Positions 10,301 to 22,388 of a stretch of DNA of 64,000 bases are shown here, one piece after another (position 1 is the first letter of the stretch; each line of letters opens with the position of its first letter). The stretch is from positions 50,644,818-50,708,817 of the forward strand of contig NC_079509.1 in the NCBI RefSeq assembly GCF_030052815.1, in the 5' to 3' direction. A program made the translations under genes and the position numbers. The notes under the pieces were generated by a model. The model worked only from the letters and a program-made list of their open reading frames with translations, was not told where the DNA came from and did no database searches. Origin of the DNA: Hevea brasiliensis (taxonomy: Eukaryota; Streptophyta; Magnoliopsida; Malpighiales; Euphorbiaceae).

Positions 10301-12875
10301 TGTAACACCCCAAATTTTATTATTTATGAGTATTTTTGGTATTTTAATTTTATTTGAATTTTAGGAATTTTTTGAGATTTTTGGATTTTAAAATCGGGTT
10401 CGATTTTCAAAAATATAAACTTTGATGATTTTTAAAAATTAATTTAAAGACCACGTGACAAAACTAAAAATATATTTGGAGTCTACAAATTTTTCTGAGT
10501 TTTCTAGAATTTTTTTCAGAATTTTTGGACCTCGTTTTCGATCCCAAGGCAGAGTAAAAATTCAAAATTTTGTATTTCGAATCGAACCGGTCGAATCGAA
10601 CCGGACCGAATCTGACCGGTCGAATCGGACCGGTCTCTTCTCTTTCTTCCTCTTCCTCCCGCGACGCTCCCCTTCTCTCTCTTTTCTCTCCTCCTCTCCC
10701 TGCTTGCCACCGCCTCCTGCGTCCTCCCCGCCGGCCGCCTCCACGGCCCAGCAATGGCCGCCCAGAGCAGCCGGAACGCCGCGCGAAGTCCCTGCGCCGC
10801 CGCTTCAGCCTTCCTCGGCCAACCGCCGATCCGGTCACCGATTGGACCTGGTCTTGTATCCAAAACCATCTACTCGGCGAGAGCTTTCCATAGACACCAA
10901 GAACGCCGAAATCCATCGAGCGGATTGTCCGATTTTAGCTCGGGAAGATTTTAGCCCATTTCGACTTTTGGGCTAAATTTCTCGAAAACCGTGAATCCCA
11001 CGAGGAAACCGAGGCCACCAGCACGCTCCATTCGTCGAGAGCTTCGCAACGACATAAATTTGAATTTTTCCGACACCGTTTTGGTGGGTCCCACGGAACC
11101 GCGGTGTATTTTCGAGCATTAAATGAGCTTAGAAAATTCTGAAAATTTTATGTACTAACCCCGTGTAATGGGCTTCGTAGGTATCCTCGATTCGCGGAAA
11201 TTCGACGATTGATCAGTGCGCAAAATTCGGCGAACGGACCGTTCTGGAAAAGTCTCCGAATTGGGCCGAGGTTTTGGCTAGCCCCCCATTGTTAGACGTC
11301 CCGAGCGCGTTCCCGAAGTCGGAATCGGCAAAGGTAAACCCGAACCTTGTTTTTACGTAATTTTCTAGTGCTTAAATAGGATTAAAAATCCATAAAATAT
11401 TCGTGGTAGCTTAGAAAATTACGATTCTTTTTGCAATAGCTTAGTAATATTGCTCAGGACCATGAGGCAAATTTTTATAATTTTTAGAGCTTGTTTGGAC
11501 AGTTTTTGCAAAAATGATAAATAATAAGGACTAAATTGAAATTTTGAGTATTGTGATTGATGACTGATTTGATGGGCCCGGGAGGGGCTGTGTGATATGA
11601 TTGAACTGTTGATATATGGATTGTGAATATAGAAGTGCGTTTTTAGCCCTTTTGCAGGTCGGGTAGGTCCTAGGTATAGGGGAGACTGCCGGATTTTCGG
11701 CACGACTTAGGACGTACTTGATATTTTTCTTTGTTGTATTGAGTCAAATTTATTAAATAGATGTAATGTAATTGTCAGGTGAGCCGGGACAGCCTTCTTC
11801 CTCCGCCCAGCCGCCACAGTAATTTGTCGTCAAGTCTGTGAGTAAAATATTAATTTTAAGCGTAATTTCGATATTATTATATGTTCGGCAAGATGCCCAT
11901 GCATCACTTATATGCATATATTTATGTAGTTAAACTCTAGGCACGAATTATGTTGCATTGATAACTGTTAATGTGCCATGAGTGTTGTTGTGGTAATTTG
12001 GAGCAGTGTGCGTGCGTTGGCGTGCGTGTGATGTGGTGTGGACTATGGATAGGACGGGTAGACACTGCTTCAGTTATTCGCAGGGACCCGGTCATTCGGG
12101 GTAGACACGGCTTGAGTTCTTCATTTGGGACCCCGATTTGGTATTTAAGTGGAAGTCCGAAGTGAGTTCTTATTGGCACAGTTGGTTTTAAGAGAGTGTA
12201 TAGGGATCGGCTCCATATACTATGAATGATGTTACAGGTGTGTGAGTGCTCCAAATTACCTTTTGATGTTATGATGTGAAAATGTTGTGTATGTTGCATT
12301 TCACTCCACAGTTGCATTAGTACTAGGCAGTTATAGAGATTATAGTTAAGATTGATATTTTACTCTGAGTCGAGCGCTCACTCTGTTCAAAAATTTTTAC
12401 AGGCCACAGGAGGATATTTTGTTCTGGGTTAACCTGCTTTTCTACCTCGCAGGTTGTTTATCAATATTGTGTAATTTTAATTACTCCTAGAATTTCCGCA
12501 TGTGTTAGCAGTATTTATTTGAATTTGATCTGTAATATTTTTATCATGTTGGACCTGTAAACTTAAATATGTTATGCATGTTGATGGATTGGATGAGGGA
12601 GCTGAGCTCCCATTTATTTTATGTTGATGAGTATGTGGAGGGTGAGCTGAGCTCCCCAATTGAGTATTTATTGTGTTTACAGGTCGGGTGAGTCAAAAAC
12701 TCCCCGTTGGAAAGTCCATTTTATGGCCGGACTCTGTCCGTTTGTTTTCTTGAAATTGGGCCCAAATGGGCCTTAGAGTTGGGTTAATGAATAGTTAAGG
12801 CTTACTACGGGTCTCGGGGGCTTTAGGCTGGCCCAGGTCCTAGTGTCGGTCCGGCCCATAGGTTGGGTCGTGACA
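10301..12875 (+). repeat. E1 3' LTR
   Basis: This 2,575-bp LTR has the same ends as the 5' LTR and is followed by the TSD TGCTA at 12876-12880. Long blocks are identical to the 5' LTR. Many of the differences are 1-4 base indels near CAG, CTG or CCGG, for example around 11205-11250 against 3668-3720. Confidence 0.95.
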
Positions 12876-12880
12876 TGCTA

Positions 12881-14639
12881 GAACTTAAGTTATTAATTTT
12901 ATGTGTAGGTAATACATTTAAGATTTCACTTTTCCAAAATGAGAAAGGGGCAGAAACTTGTCACCTCCCCTAGTAGCTGTAGAAAAAAAAAATATATATA
13001 TGTAGACATGGAATACGATAAATTGATCAAAGGTATATAAGTTTTATTTTAGTTCTGGTTCAAGGTCTACCATAGGATAGGAATCGAATCGAAATTTTGG
13101 TACAGTTTCGATTTAATTCTTTATTGTTTTAATTCTGGTTAGGTGCAGTTCTTGATTTTTTAATTTCAGTACAATTCAATATGATTTCAATTTAGTTCTC
13201 ACTTTTAGAAAAAAAATTTATATAATTATTTATATGAAAAAGCAAACTTGAATTAATATTTAAGTTTTGAAGTATGTTATTAATATATAATATATTATAT
13301 AATATATTTTTTTAATTATTTTTAAATTATATAATATTAAACCGTAAGGTATATATATAATTTAAAATTAAATATATTATAATATAATGGCATAGATATA
13401 TTATATAATATACTTTTTAGCTATTTATTAATTATGTAATATATAATTATAGGATATAAATAAAATTATGAATTAAGCATATATAGAGTATAGTGATACA
13501 ATTATAATTAAGAATTATAAAATAATTTAATATATTTATAACTAAAATTATCAAAAAAAACTAGAGAAATGAAATATAATATTATATTGTATTTAATCCA
13601 TAATTATATATATATATATATATTGAAAATATATGTATAAATTTTATTTTTTATTCAGTTTCAGTTGGTTTTCGATTAAAAAATTAGAATTGAACCAAAA
13701 TTTCAAAATAAATTTGATTTGACATTGTTGTTTAATTCAATTCAAAGCTTTAAAAATCATGCACAACCTTAATTTACACTAATTTACAGGCAAAAGCATT
13801 ATAAACTAATTGTGACATGCATTTATTTTATTCGTCAAATGCATATTTTATTTTAAGATTATATGTTGGGTAACATTAAAAAATTACATATCGGTCTTTT
13901 TTAATAAATTAATACTTTGATGTAGTATTAATATTAAATAAATAATTATTTTAACATTAAACTATTTGCACATGTTTTATAAATACAAATTTTAATTAAT
14001 CTTTAAAAATATTTAAATTCAATTAACTATGCAATCTTGATTTCGATTAGAAAGTAAAAAATCTAAATTGAATTAACATTTAATAAGGATATTACATGGA
14101 ATATTAAGCTGTATTTTCGCTTTATTTTATTCATGATAGTGGCTGACCATTCAACTTTCAATTACATTGCGAGTTGTTATTTCTATATGTGGCAATATTT
14201 TTTTCTATACTAGTCGTTATACAGGCTTTCTCGTTGTCTTGTGTTTACCTTTACATTGTAGGTATCCTAGGAAAGTTGTAGGAATGGCTATTTGAGGCCA
14301 TGAATTGGTATTAGTTGCTCTGTTCTCCTTGTTTTATCATCTCCTACGTATAATATTTTTTGAATTGATAAATTTGAAAACGTTTCCTCTAAGGACTTGA
14401 TGCATTTGAAAAGGTCTTTCTAAATTTTATAGATTACTTCTCAAATTCCTTGTCTTTGGATCTCACCAATAAGATAATCTTATATGCTGGGTTTCCTTCT
14501 TGGAAATTTTGTTTATAGATCCTTTTATTGCAGACCCTTGATATCTTCTTTTTCTGGGCAGTCATATAATTAAATGCCTAGATTCTTGCTTCATCAGAAT
14601 CCTCTAATTCCATTACCATTATTACCTTGAGAAATCTAA
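12881..14639. other. AT-rich intergenic DNA with degenerate repeat
   Basis: No gene was found here. Between about 13060 and 13760, motifs of the type AATCGAAATTTTGGT at the left and GATTAAAAAATTAGAATTGAACCAAAATTTC-like sequence at the right are loosely inverted. This suggests an old non-autonomous DNA transposon, but no borders can be fixed. The remainder is A+T-rich and uninformative. Confidence 0.3.
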
Positions 14640-16062
14640 GGCACCTAAGTAATACTCCATCGAAGCCTTTGCAATACAGTTTCCCTTCCGTCAATAAAAA
14701 GCTTTAGGCTTGGATTTTAATGCAACAAGGCACCTTGCTGGAGGGAGACTCCAAGTACTCATTTTTGTAGACTTCTCCAGTCATCTGCAACAATAAGGTC
14801 AATATTAAATGAATCAATTGGTATATATCTCTCTCTTTGATTGATAGATGCCTCCTTTTTCTCACAAGGATCATTTTGTATGTCAACTCCTCAGACATTC
14901 TCATTTTAGAAGCTATTTAAGCGAGTTCATTAACCTCCCAATTAGTCTCTCTTGGGACGTAAGTGAATGTTACTTTCTTGAAATCATCCAAAATTTGTAC
15001 TGCTGCGGTAGAATAAGAGGTTAAAGAAAAACTTCCACACCTATACTCTCCTTTAACTTGCTTAATCACTAATTGGGAGCCTCCTATAATATGTATCTCT
15101 TTAGCTCTAAGTTCCCTGAGGATCTCAAAGCCAATTATCAACGCCTCATGTTCAGCTTGATTATTGGTGCACTCGAACTTCAAGTTGAAAGACGAAGCTG
15201 TCTTAGTTTCTTTGTAGAAGTGATTAAGATTCTTACAACGACTAATGTCTCTGTGCTAGATCCATCAAATTTGAGGATCCAAGGACCATCTCAACATTGT
15301 ACATATGCAACTTTTTTGCTATTGGTTCCACCATTTGGAGTGGCGACATTCAAGTCCCTGAAATCAATACGGACTCAAAGCTTCCCATTATTTTTTTACT
15401 ACTAGAACAATGTTAGATAACCATTGGCTATACCTGGTGGGTTTGATTAAGCTTGCCTTGAAGAGTTTCTCATTCTCCTCTTTAACTTCCAAAACTACCT
15501 TATTAAACCCTTCTTGGGGCTTAGCGACGAAGAATGAAATTTGGTCTTATAGGTAACTTGTGCTCCCTTAAGCTGCTTTCAATACTGACATCTCGTCACG
15601 ATTCCATGCAAACAGTCTTTATACTTGTGCAATAAAGAAATGATTTTTTTTTTATGCCTTCATTCAACAGGGTACCCATGTAGGTGATTCCTAATTCCTT
15701 GGGAGTGTCGAGATTGACTTCCTCCAAAGGATCTTGAACTCTAATTTAGAAATCATCTAGTTTTGGTGGTGCTAGGTCTAGCTCATGAAACTAGATCTCT
15801 TCTAATTCCCCATGCTCTAGTTCTCTTCAAAAATGACATTAACTCCCCCAACTTCATTTGTCTCCTCTATCATCATCCTGTTAAAAAGTTGTTGCACTTT
15901 GACTTTGGCAATGGAATCAATCATCATCATCTGGCTCTGGTTCACGGGAGGAGGAATCGTATCCAGCCAACCCCTCCTAAGGTTTCGGTTCGGTTTAAGG
16001 ATCGAAACCATTGACCTGCTTTGTTCCTGAGTTTGACCCGAGCTAGTCTCAATCCAGTGCAC
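14640..16062 (-). pseudogene. pol: Degenerate Tat/Ogre-type Ty3/gypsy pol fragment
   Basis: Read on the minus strand, this is a decayed pol of the Tat lineage. From about 15440 down come the RT start LIKPTRYSQWLSNIVLVVKK and, after a frame slip, NNGKL-stop-VRIDFRDLN (about 15390-15340). The sequence then jumps near 15328 straight to GPWILKFDGSST and an RNase H-like domain (KFECTNNQAEHEALIIGFEILREL...IIGGSQLVIKQVKGEY...FTYVPRETNWEVNELA, 15183-14917). Further on is the pre-integrase stretch EGKLYCKGFDGVLLRCL (about 14640-14696). The second, archaeal-like RNase H with this consensus is a hallmark of Tat/Ogre/Retand elements. Most of RT and the first RNase H are missing, so a large internal deletion occurred. 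Several stops confirm it is dead. The part above 15500 matches the linker before RT only weakly. It is unrelated to the Tekay copies. Confidence 0.75.
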
Positions 16063-16389
16063 GATCTAAATTGGACTGTGGCCAGGCCTAGTGACACCGA
16101 ACAGCTACCCAACGAGTAACAAAACCAGCCCACCACATGCCACTCGAATCTCTAATCAAGCCTCCACCAAAATCCCACTTGCGTAGAATAAATACAAAAC
16201 TTACTTTCATGGTTAATATACTTCACTTTTTTTTAAATATATATATATATATTTCCTATTTTTTTTTAATAATAATACTAAATCAGATGATATAGAATCT
16301 TTCTAATTTTTTCTGAATAAAAAAAAAACTTTCTATTATTTATAAAAGATATAGATTTTTTGAGTAATTAGTTAGTTTACATTAACCGC

Positions 16390-16795
16390 ATTTGGATTGA
16401 ATACAGCATGGTTTATTAATATATCGTATCGTATGATATTATATTGTATAATATGGTTTTGTTTTGAACTTATTAGGGAAAATGGTGTGATATAGAATAG
16501 TATAGGATATTTTAATGACATTTTCTTGTTTAGCTAGATGATATGATATGATAAAATAAATATGAAAATTACTAAAATATTCTTATTATTGTTTTAAATA
16601 CATAAATGGTTATGTTATAAAATGAAAATATAAAAATTTAAAACTAGCACAAACCATTGACTTGATAGTTTGAAAACTTATGGTAATTACAATCTAGGAT
16701 CACTATTTTCAAAAATAATAAAACCAAATAAGGATCATAACCATACACTACAAAAATAAACAAAAAACCATGATAAACCATCATTCAAACAAGGG
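16390..16795. mobile_element. MITE-like inverted-repeat element
   Basis: About 405 bp of AT-rich sequence has imperfect terminal inverted repeats: TTTGGATTGAATACAGCATG at the left, and on the reverse strand at the right TTTGAATGATGG leading into CATGGTTT. The interior is rich in GATATGATAT-like words and contains no coding capacity. Superfamily and target duplication cannot be settled. Confidence 0.4.
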
Positions 16796-16848
16796 GGTAA
16801 ATTACACCATCCTAATGAATGGTTGAGATTAGTTACAAAGATAATAAT

Positions 16849-18045
16849 AGGCTAAATAGTAAAAAAAATGTCTAAAATTTACAAGTTTTGTCAATTATAA
16901 TCAATTTATTTGGTAATTTTTATCGTTCGTCATTGAACTTTACCCCGTGTTTCACTTCTGTTCCTGAACTTTGTTTTATCACTCAACAATACCTAAACTT
17001 TTATCTTATCACACTAAAAATCCCTATCACCAGATTCCGGTGATAGCCCCGATTTGATGCTTACATGACTAATTACAGGCTGTCATTTAAAAAAAAAACT
17101 AAATAACATCATGATATCTTTCTTTCTCTCTCCTCCATGTATCACTATATCACTCTATAAACTGGATCTAATGATTTGAAAGAGGAAGAAAAGGTTGAGA
17201 CATCATAGCCATATCCTCACCTTTTCTTGAGAGGGGATTCAACAGAGGTTAGCCTAAAGAACAATAGCTGAGGATTCATCAATAATATCTGAAATTAGCG
17301 AAGGGAGCTCGAGAGAAAGGGTTCGACCAAGATGCTAGTGTAATATTGAAGGGGAGTTAGATACCTCGTGGTCTTCAGCTAACCCAAGAGACGCTTCTTG
17401 GATGTAGGAATTATGGGGCATGTATACTATATTTCATGAAATGATTTGTTGTGGGAAATGGGTTAGTATTGATTTGTAATTTTTTTTAATTACACAATCG
17501 CACTCTTCACTGTCACAATATGCCAAAAAAAATTCAAGCTTTTTACCGATGTCTTCCAATGAATTTTCCTTTGTCGACACTGCCAATAGAGTTTTTTGGG
17601 TTTTATTTTGTCTTCTCTTTGCAGGTTCAAAGATGGATGAATTGAAGATAGATCTTAGGCATCGTGAAATTAAAGATAGAGCTTAGGTTTTGCAATTTCA
17701 CTTTTTAAGGAAGAAGAAGATAACGATTGAAAGAGAGAGAGCTCTAACTTTTAATGCCCTTATTGTACCCGGCTGCATGGAGGAGAGAAAAAGTAAGACG
17801 TCCACTTGTGATATTATTTAGTTTTTATTTTTTAAATGATAGCATGTAATTAGCCACGTAAGCATTAAATCAGAGCTCTCACCAAGTGATGGGGATTTTT
17901 AGTGTGATAAAATTAAAATTTAATTATTTTGAGTGATGAAATGAAGTTTAGGGACAAAAGTAGAACACGAGATAAAGTTCAAGTACGGGCGATAAAAATT
18001 ACTCAATTTTTTTGATCAATTTTAGCCTAATTTAAAGCTTTTGTG
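16849..18045. mobile_element. Long-TIR (Mutator-like or foldback) non-autonomous element
   Basis: Two arms of about 200-230 bp, roughly 16890-17120 and 17800-18035, are inverted copies of each other. Words such as GGTAATTTTTATCG, TTGAACTTTA and CTAATTACA...CATTTAAAAAA recur in reverse complement. The 680-bp middle has no clear gene. Such long inverted arms around non-coding sequence are typical of non-autonomous MULEs or foldback elements. A 9-bp target duplication could not be confirmed, perhaps because another inverted-repeat element abuts it on the right. Confidence 0.5.
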
Positions 18046-18978
18046 TTAATGATAGCCCGGGTTCTAAATTGAGTAAAGTAAAGGTTGATGTGATGATTGA
18101 TGTGAAAATATATTAATTTTTTATACGTTGTTACTGACGTGACAACTGATGCGTCATGAACTTTTTTTTTTGTTATATTGTTGCTAACGTCACAAAAAAT
18201 ATTTTTAATTTATATATTATTGCTAAAGTGATGTAACTTTAATAATAAAAAAAAGTAAAATTTTTCAATTTTTGTCAATAATAACCAATTTTATATGTTT
18301 ATTTCATTTATAGCCAGTAAATTAATTTTAATCTAGCTTAGTCAAAAATTAATATGTTATTACTTCATACAATTATCAAAAATAAAATATTTATGTTATT
18401 TAATATAATAAAAAATCAATTTTCTTTTTTTTCTCTCTTTTTTTGGTATTTATAAAATTTATTTATGAAAATAAATAAAATTTTTTATTTATTTAAAATT
18501 AAAAATTCATGTAAAATATGTCAATAATAAATTTTGTTGCTAGGTGGGAGGGGAGAGACCAAGGGAGGTGGGTAGATGGTTGTATGTTATTGGATAACAG
18601 TGGGCGGAGGAAGAGAGGAAGAATGGGGGGGTAGGATATTTCTGAGGACTAAAAAAATATGAGAGAGAAAAAAATTATTTTTTATTATATTAAATAATAT
18701 AAATATTTATTATTATATTATGTAATAAAATATAAATTTTAATTAAATGAGGTTAAAATTAATAATTATTTATAAATAAAATAAATTTATAAAATTAATT
18801 ATAATTAAAAAAAATTAATATTTTATTATTAAAATTATGTTACGAAAGTAATGACATATAAAAATTACTATTTTTGTCACCTAAATTGCGACATCAATTC
18901 ATTTTATTCAATTTGGGATTCGAATTACAATTAATATAAAACTTACAAAGTTTGGGTTTACTTTTGCCATAGCCTAAA
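18030..18978. mobile_element. Second inverted-repeat element, abutting or nesting with the previous one
   Basis: The left arm (about 18030-18170) and the right arm (about 18845-18978) are inverted relatives of each other. They share CTTTTG...AATTGAGTAAA-type words and a GTTACTnnCGTGAC/GTTACG...GTAATGAC segment. The outer right end (TTTTGCCATAGCCTAAAT) also resembles the sequence at 16849 (TAGGCTAAATAG) in reverse. The whole 16849-18978 block may therefore be one larger element carrying an internal insertion. There is no coding sequence. Confidence 0.4.
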
Positions 18979-19163
18979 TCATAATTCTTCCACCATTGCA
19001 ATACAATGCTTCTGGCGGTACTGTAGAAGTAGAACGCGCTCATCTTTCTGAGAAGCTTACCGGAAAGCTTAGGAAGATTAGCTCCGACAAGTCAATTTAT
19101 ATTTCCTGCTCAGTCCAGTAAAAGCAAGAAAACATTTTCCTGGAAAATAGAGAAGAAAAGAAG

Positions 19164-21628
19164 ATGAACAGTACATCACCAGCTCATTCATCAGTATCAA
19201 CAACAGCAATCGTTGGAGGCGGCGGTAGCAATGCCGCTTTGGAAGATTTTCATTTCCCTTCCGATCTTATATCTATCCAAGACCGCAAGGAAGAAGCTAT
19301 GCTTGGTTTGTTTTATCTCTTCCTTTCTTTAATTTTGCGAATTCTACACCAAGTTATGCAATTCATTTTTACTTCTTCATGGGTTTTCGCCATTTTTTTG
19401 CAATTCATTATTTTGCTTTCTGGGTATCTAAGAGAAGAATTAAATTTGAAATTCAGTCCTCTCTTTCTCGAAATCAAAGGTTCTTGTCAATAAATTTTGT
19501 AAAAAAAAAAATCAACATTATTGGTCCTTAGCTACATAAACTCGGGATTTTTTTTTGGGAATTGTACTTGTCAAAAATTTGGAGAAGGAACTTCAGAACA
19601 TAATTAAAATTGCCCTAGTCTGTGTTGATGCGTAATGGGAAATCTTCTTCTTCTTTGCTTGTCAAAAAAACAAGTGGAAATAATTAAAAGCTAAACATGT
19701 ATTGAATATTTGATGGTTTAGTTCTGTAAATATAGGTGAATCCAAATGATTGCTTTAGTATTGGGCTCGTAGAGAATATATTCCTTTCGCCTTGTAAAAT
19801 TTTAAAATTTACAACTCTAATATGAGTTCTTTTATTCTGCTGAGTGCTGACTTGCTCAGTTGTTCATTGTAATCTGCAAGAATGTGCTTTATGTCTTGTG
19901 TTCTATAAAGTTTCTTCGGGCTTCTGAATCTTTAATTGAAACTTCTGTGGAGGATTTCTTTTAGGGTTTTCTAGAGATGCATGTCTTGTTAAAAGACCTA
20001 TTGAATTGAACATTTCTGGCGTCTGTGAGCCCTTGATAGCTTATTTACCATCACAATGTTGCACCCTTAGCAAGTTGTGCTTCAGATCTTTACCAATTTG
20101 GAAATGTAAAATTAGCGGTCCAAAATGCAGGCAACTATAAGTAGAGAATCAAATAATCTCAATCACACAAATCTTAGATAATATTGTTATTATTATCTTT
20201 ATTATGTTGTAGATCTTAGGATTTGGATCTTTTTTTTTTTTAAATTATAGTTTTCTATATTTCAATATATATGCAATCTGGTGATGAATTTATATTTGCA
20301 TTTTAGCAAGCAAATGGAGATTTATGCTGTTCTTGAAACTGTAATTACTTCCTATCTTCCAGTTCTGAAAGCTGATTTGATGGCTGCACTTAACAAAGAG
20401 GTTAAATCCTTGGATGAAGATAATTGGAAGTTTGAAGGACCTCGTTCACGCATCAACCTTATATCAAGGCCTGGTTAGTGATTCGATCCATCAATTGTCC
20501 TTCCCTTTTAATATTTTCTGTTCTTTCTGCATTTTATTGGATAAAGACAAGAAACATTTCACTATCCTTTAATTCATAATTTACCATATGCATGATATTT
20601 TAGAAGAGAATTTCTTCTTTTTCCAAGTGCCATTGATACAGTTGCCTAAAATGTGGTCAGCATTGGAGATAAAGGTCTATACCCCTCTATTAATTGGGAC
20701 AGAGGTGACTTTGGATCTTGGACCAGCTTTTAAGTTCTCTTGAGCATAGAAAATCAACTTGCATAAAATCGAATTTGCTCGTTTTTATCTCCCTGATCAA
20801 AGCATGAAAAAAGGGGAATTTAAGGAAGAAAGAGTTTGTGAGGGAAACTTATTATCTCTCAACACCATAGCATCCTATACCATTATAGACATATTTTAAC
20901 TAGGACATTGATTGCTGAACATGGCATCTTCTTTCATGTTGGCAGTTGGGACTTGGAAATGGCTGATAATGTATTTGAATTTGTTCTTTCACTTATTGTG
21001 AAGTGTCCCTAACTCATTTTTACAGATTAAGAAGGATCATTCACAAAGAAAGGATCAAAACCTATGAACTAAACTCAGTTTCTGTAGTTAATTCCTGTTC
21101 TCTTAAAGAAATCTATATTTGTTCCATAGCATTAAAGAAACCTCTCGACAAAATTTTGAACCTTAAATTCACTTTAGATAACATGTTTCAAAAGTTTTAG
21201 ATAAGTTTTGTGGCATATATCTCCCTTTTAAAGTATCCTTGATTTGTAAGGAATTGCGCATGCCAGGCTTATGTGAATTCCCTGTGAAATCTAGATGGAT
21301 GATTTGTAGTGACAGCCTTTGTATCTTTCTGATGTATTCTTGTTTCTTTGTTTGTTCATGAGTCTGTAGGGCTTACATGAGCAGTTCAGTGCATCTGTGC
21401 ACATTGTTTTTTGGGACTTCGTAGCCTGCTATAGGCCTTGAGAATCTGATTTATTTGTGATCTACTGGTCCAACCTTTTATAATTTGTCTTTTTTAATAT
21501 CATTATAATCATTATTTTTTGTTATATTTATTTAAGAAAATCTTCTGTTACTAATTCTAATATCAGGTGGATTTCTAAACAAGAAGATGGAAATAACAAA
21601 GAATAGGAACATAGCTCCACCGAAGTAA
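19164..21628 (+). CDS. Conserved-looking 104-aa protein, three exons, function unknown
   Basis: I read a complete small gene. Exon 1 CDS is 19164-19305, exon 2 is 20363-20473 and exon 3 is 21567-21628 (TAA 21626-21628). Both introns have GT-AG borders and phases that fit (codons split after base 1). The protein starts MNSTSPAHSSVSTTAIVGG (Ser/Thr/Gly-rich, residues 1-25). It continues ALEDFHFPSDLISIQDRKEEAML, then VLKADLMAALNKEVKSLDED, then NWKFEGPRSRINLISRPGG and a basic tail ending KNRNIAPPK. The middle (about residues 41-70) is charged and probably helical. I see no signal peptide, membrane segment or catalytic motif. Clean splice sites and a frame kept through three exons argue for a real gene. 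An alternative reading through intron 1 would end in intron. It lies between transposon clusters and has no obvious partner. I recall similar small plant proteins but cannot name a function. Confidence 0.75.
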
Positions 21629-22383
21629 ATTGGATTTTTCAGACAGGTCACATATTTCATCTGCTGCCTCTGAGAAATCTGTTCTGCTGCTGCTGGCAAG
21701 ACTAAAGCTGTTTTGTTGCTGAACTTCAAAATGAGTGGCATATAGTTGTTAGGCTGCAGAGCTACTAAATCTGTTACTTAAACAGGATCTTAAAAATTTT
21801 CTTTTTAATTGTTTTGCAACATGAGTTATTAATGATATGCCATTGTAGTGCCCAGGGATTCTTTTTCTCTTACGATGAAAAAATGTTTCTTATTGTAAAA
21901 CAAAATTTTATTCAAATATTGATATCGAGATAGGCAATTTTAAAAATTAAATCTTTTTAAGGATTTTTTGAGTTCTTGGGACTGAAGCCCCAAAAGGAGA
22001 ATTGGGATTTTTTTTTTTTTTATCAAAGCCCCTGATCAATGCAATATCTCTTGACTCGAAATGGAAGCAGGTTTGAAAAAGAATTTTAGAGTGTCTAAAG
22101 GACAGCAATTATCAATTATCGCAGAATAAAATGTGATATAATGATATGAAATGCAATAGAAAAAAAGATACATGGAACGGTTACCTACTCTTTAACGGTT
22201 TAAATTCTAGCATTGTGATTGGAGAGTCATAACTGTTTTTAAGGAATATATATTATTATATTAATTTAATTTATATTATTATGTTGTGCTAAAAAAATTA
22301 TAATAATAATTACAAAAATTATTTCTCAACTTATTGCTATTATTATAAAAATAAATCTAACTATATATATATTTTTTTATATC
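21629..22383. other. 3' flank of the 104-aa gene and AT-rich spacer
   Basis: The first 200 bp or so are probably 3' UTR of the upstream gene. The rest is AT-rich with poly-T and poly-A runs and no recognisable gene. It ends at the TSD of E2. Confidence 0.4.
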
Positions 22384-22388
22384 ACTAT

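Larger units (their letters stand above)
2738..12875 (+). mobile_element. E1: full-length Ty3/gypsy Tekay/Del-type chromovirus
   Basis: This LTR retrotransposon of 10,138 bp is bounded by two LTRs that start TGTAACACCCC and end GGTCGTGACA. The 5-bp duplication TGCTA lies at 2733-2737 and again at 12876-12880, so the borders are exact and insertion was by integrase. Order inside: primer site, gag, protease, reverse transcriptase, RNase H, integrase, chromodomain-like C-terminus, polypurine tract. LTRs of more than 2.5 kb, the gag-pol order and a C-terminal chromodomain-like tail point to the Tekay (Del) lineage of chromoviruses. The coding part has several frame breaks, so this copy looks non-autonomous as written. 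Many of the breaks lie at CAG/CTG sites and may be consensus errors. Confidence 0.95.

Noticed and set aside
2738..12875. Integrated pararetrovirus (caulimovirid) as the source of the RT sequences
   Set aside because: LTRs, 5-bp duplications, integrase with HHCC and a chromodomain-like tail identify Ty3/gypsy retrotransposons; no movement protein or coat protein signature was seen.
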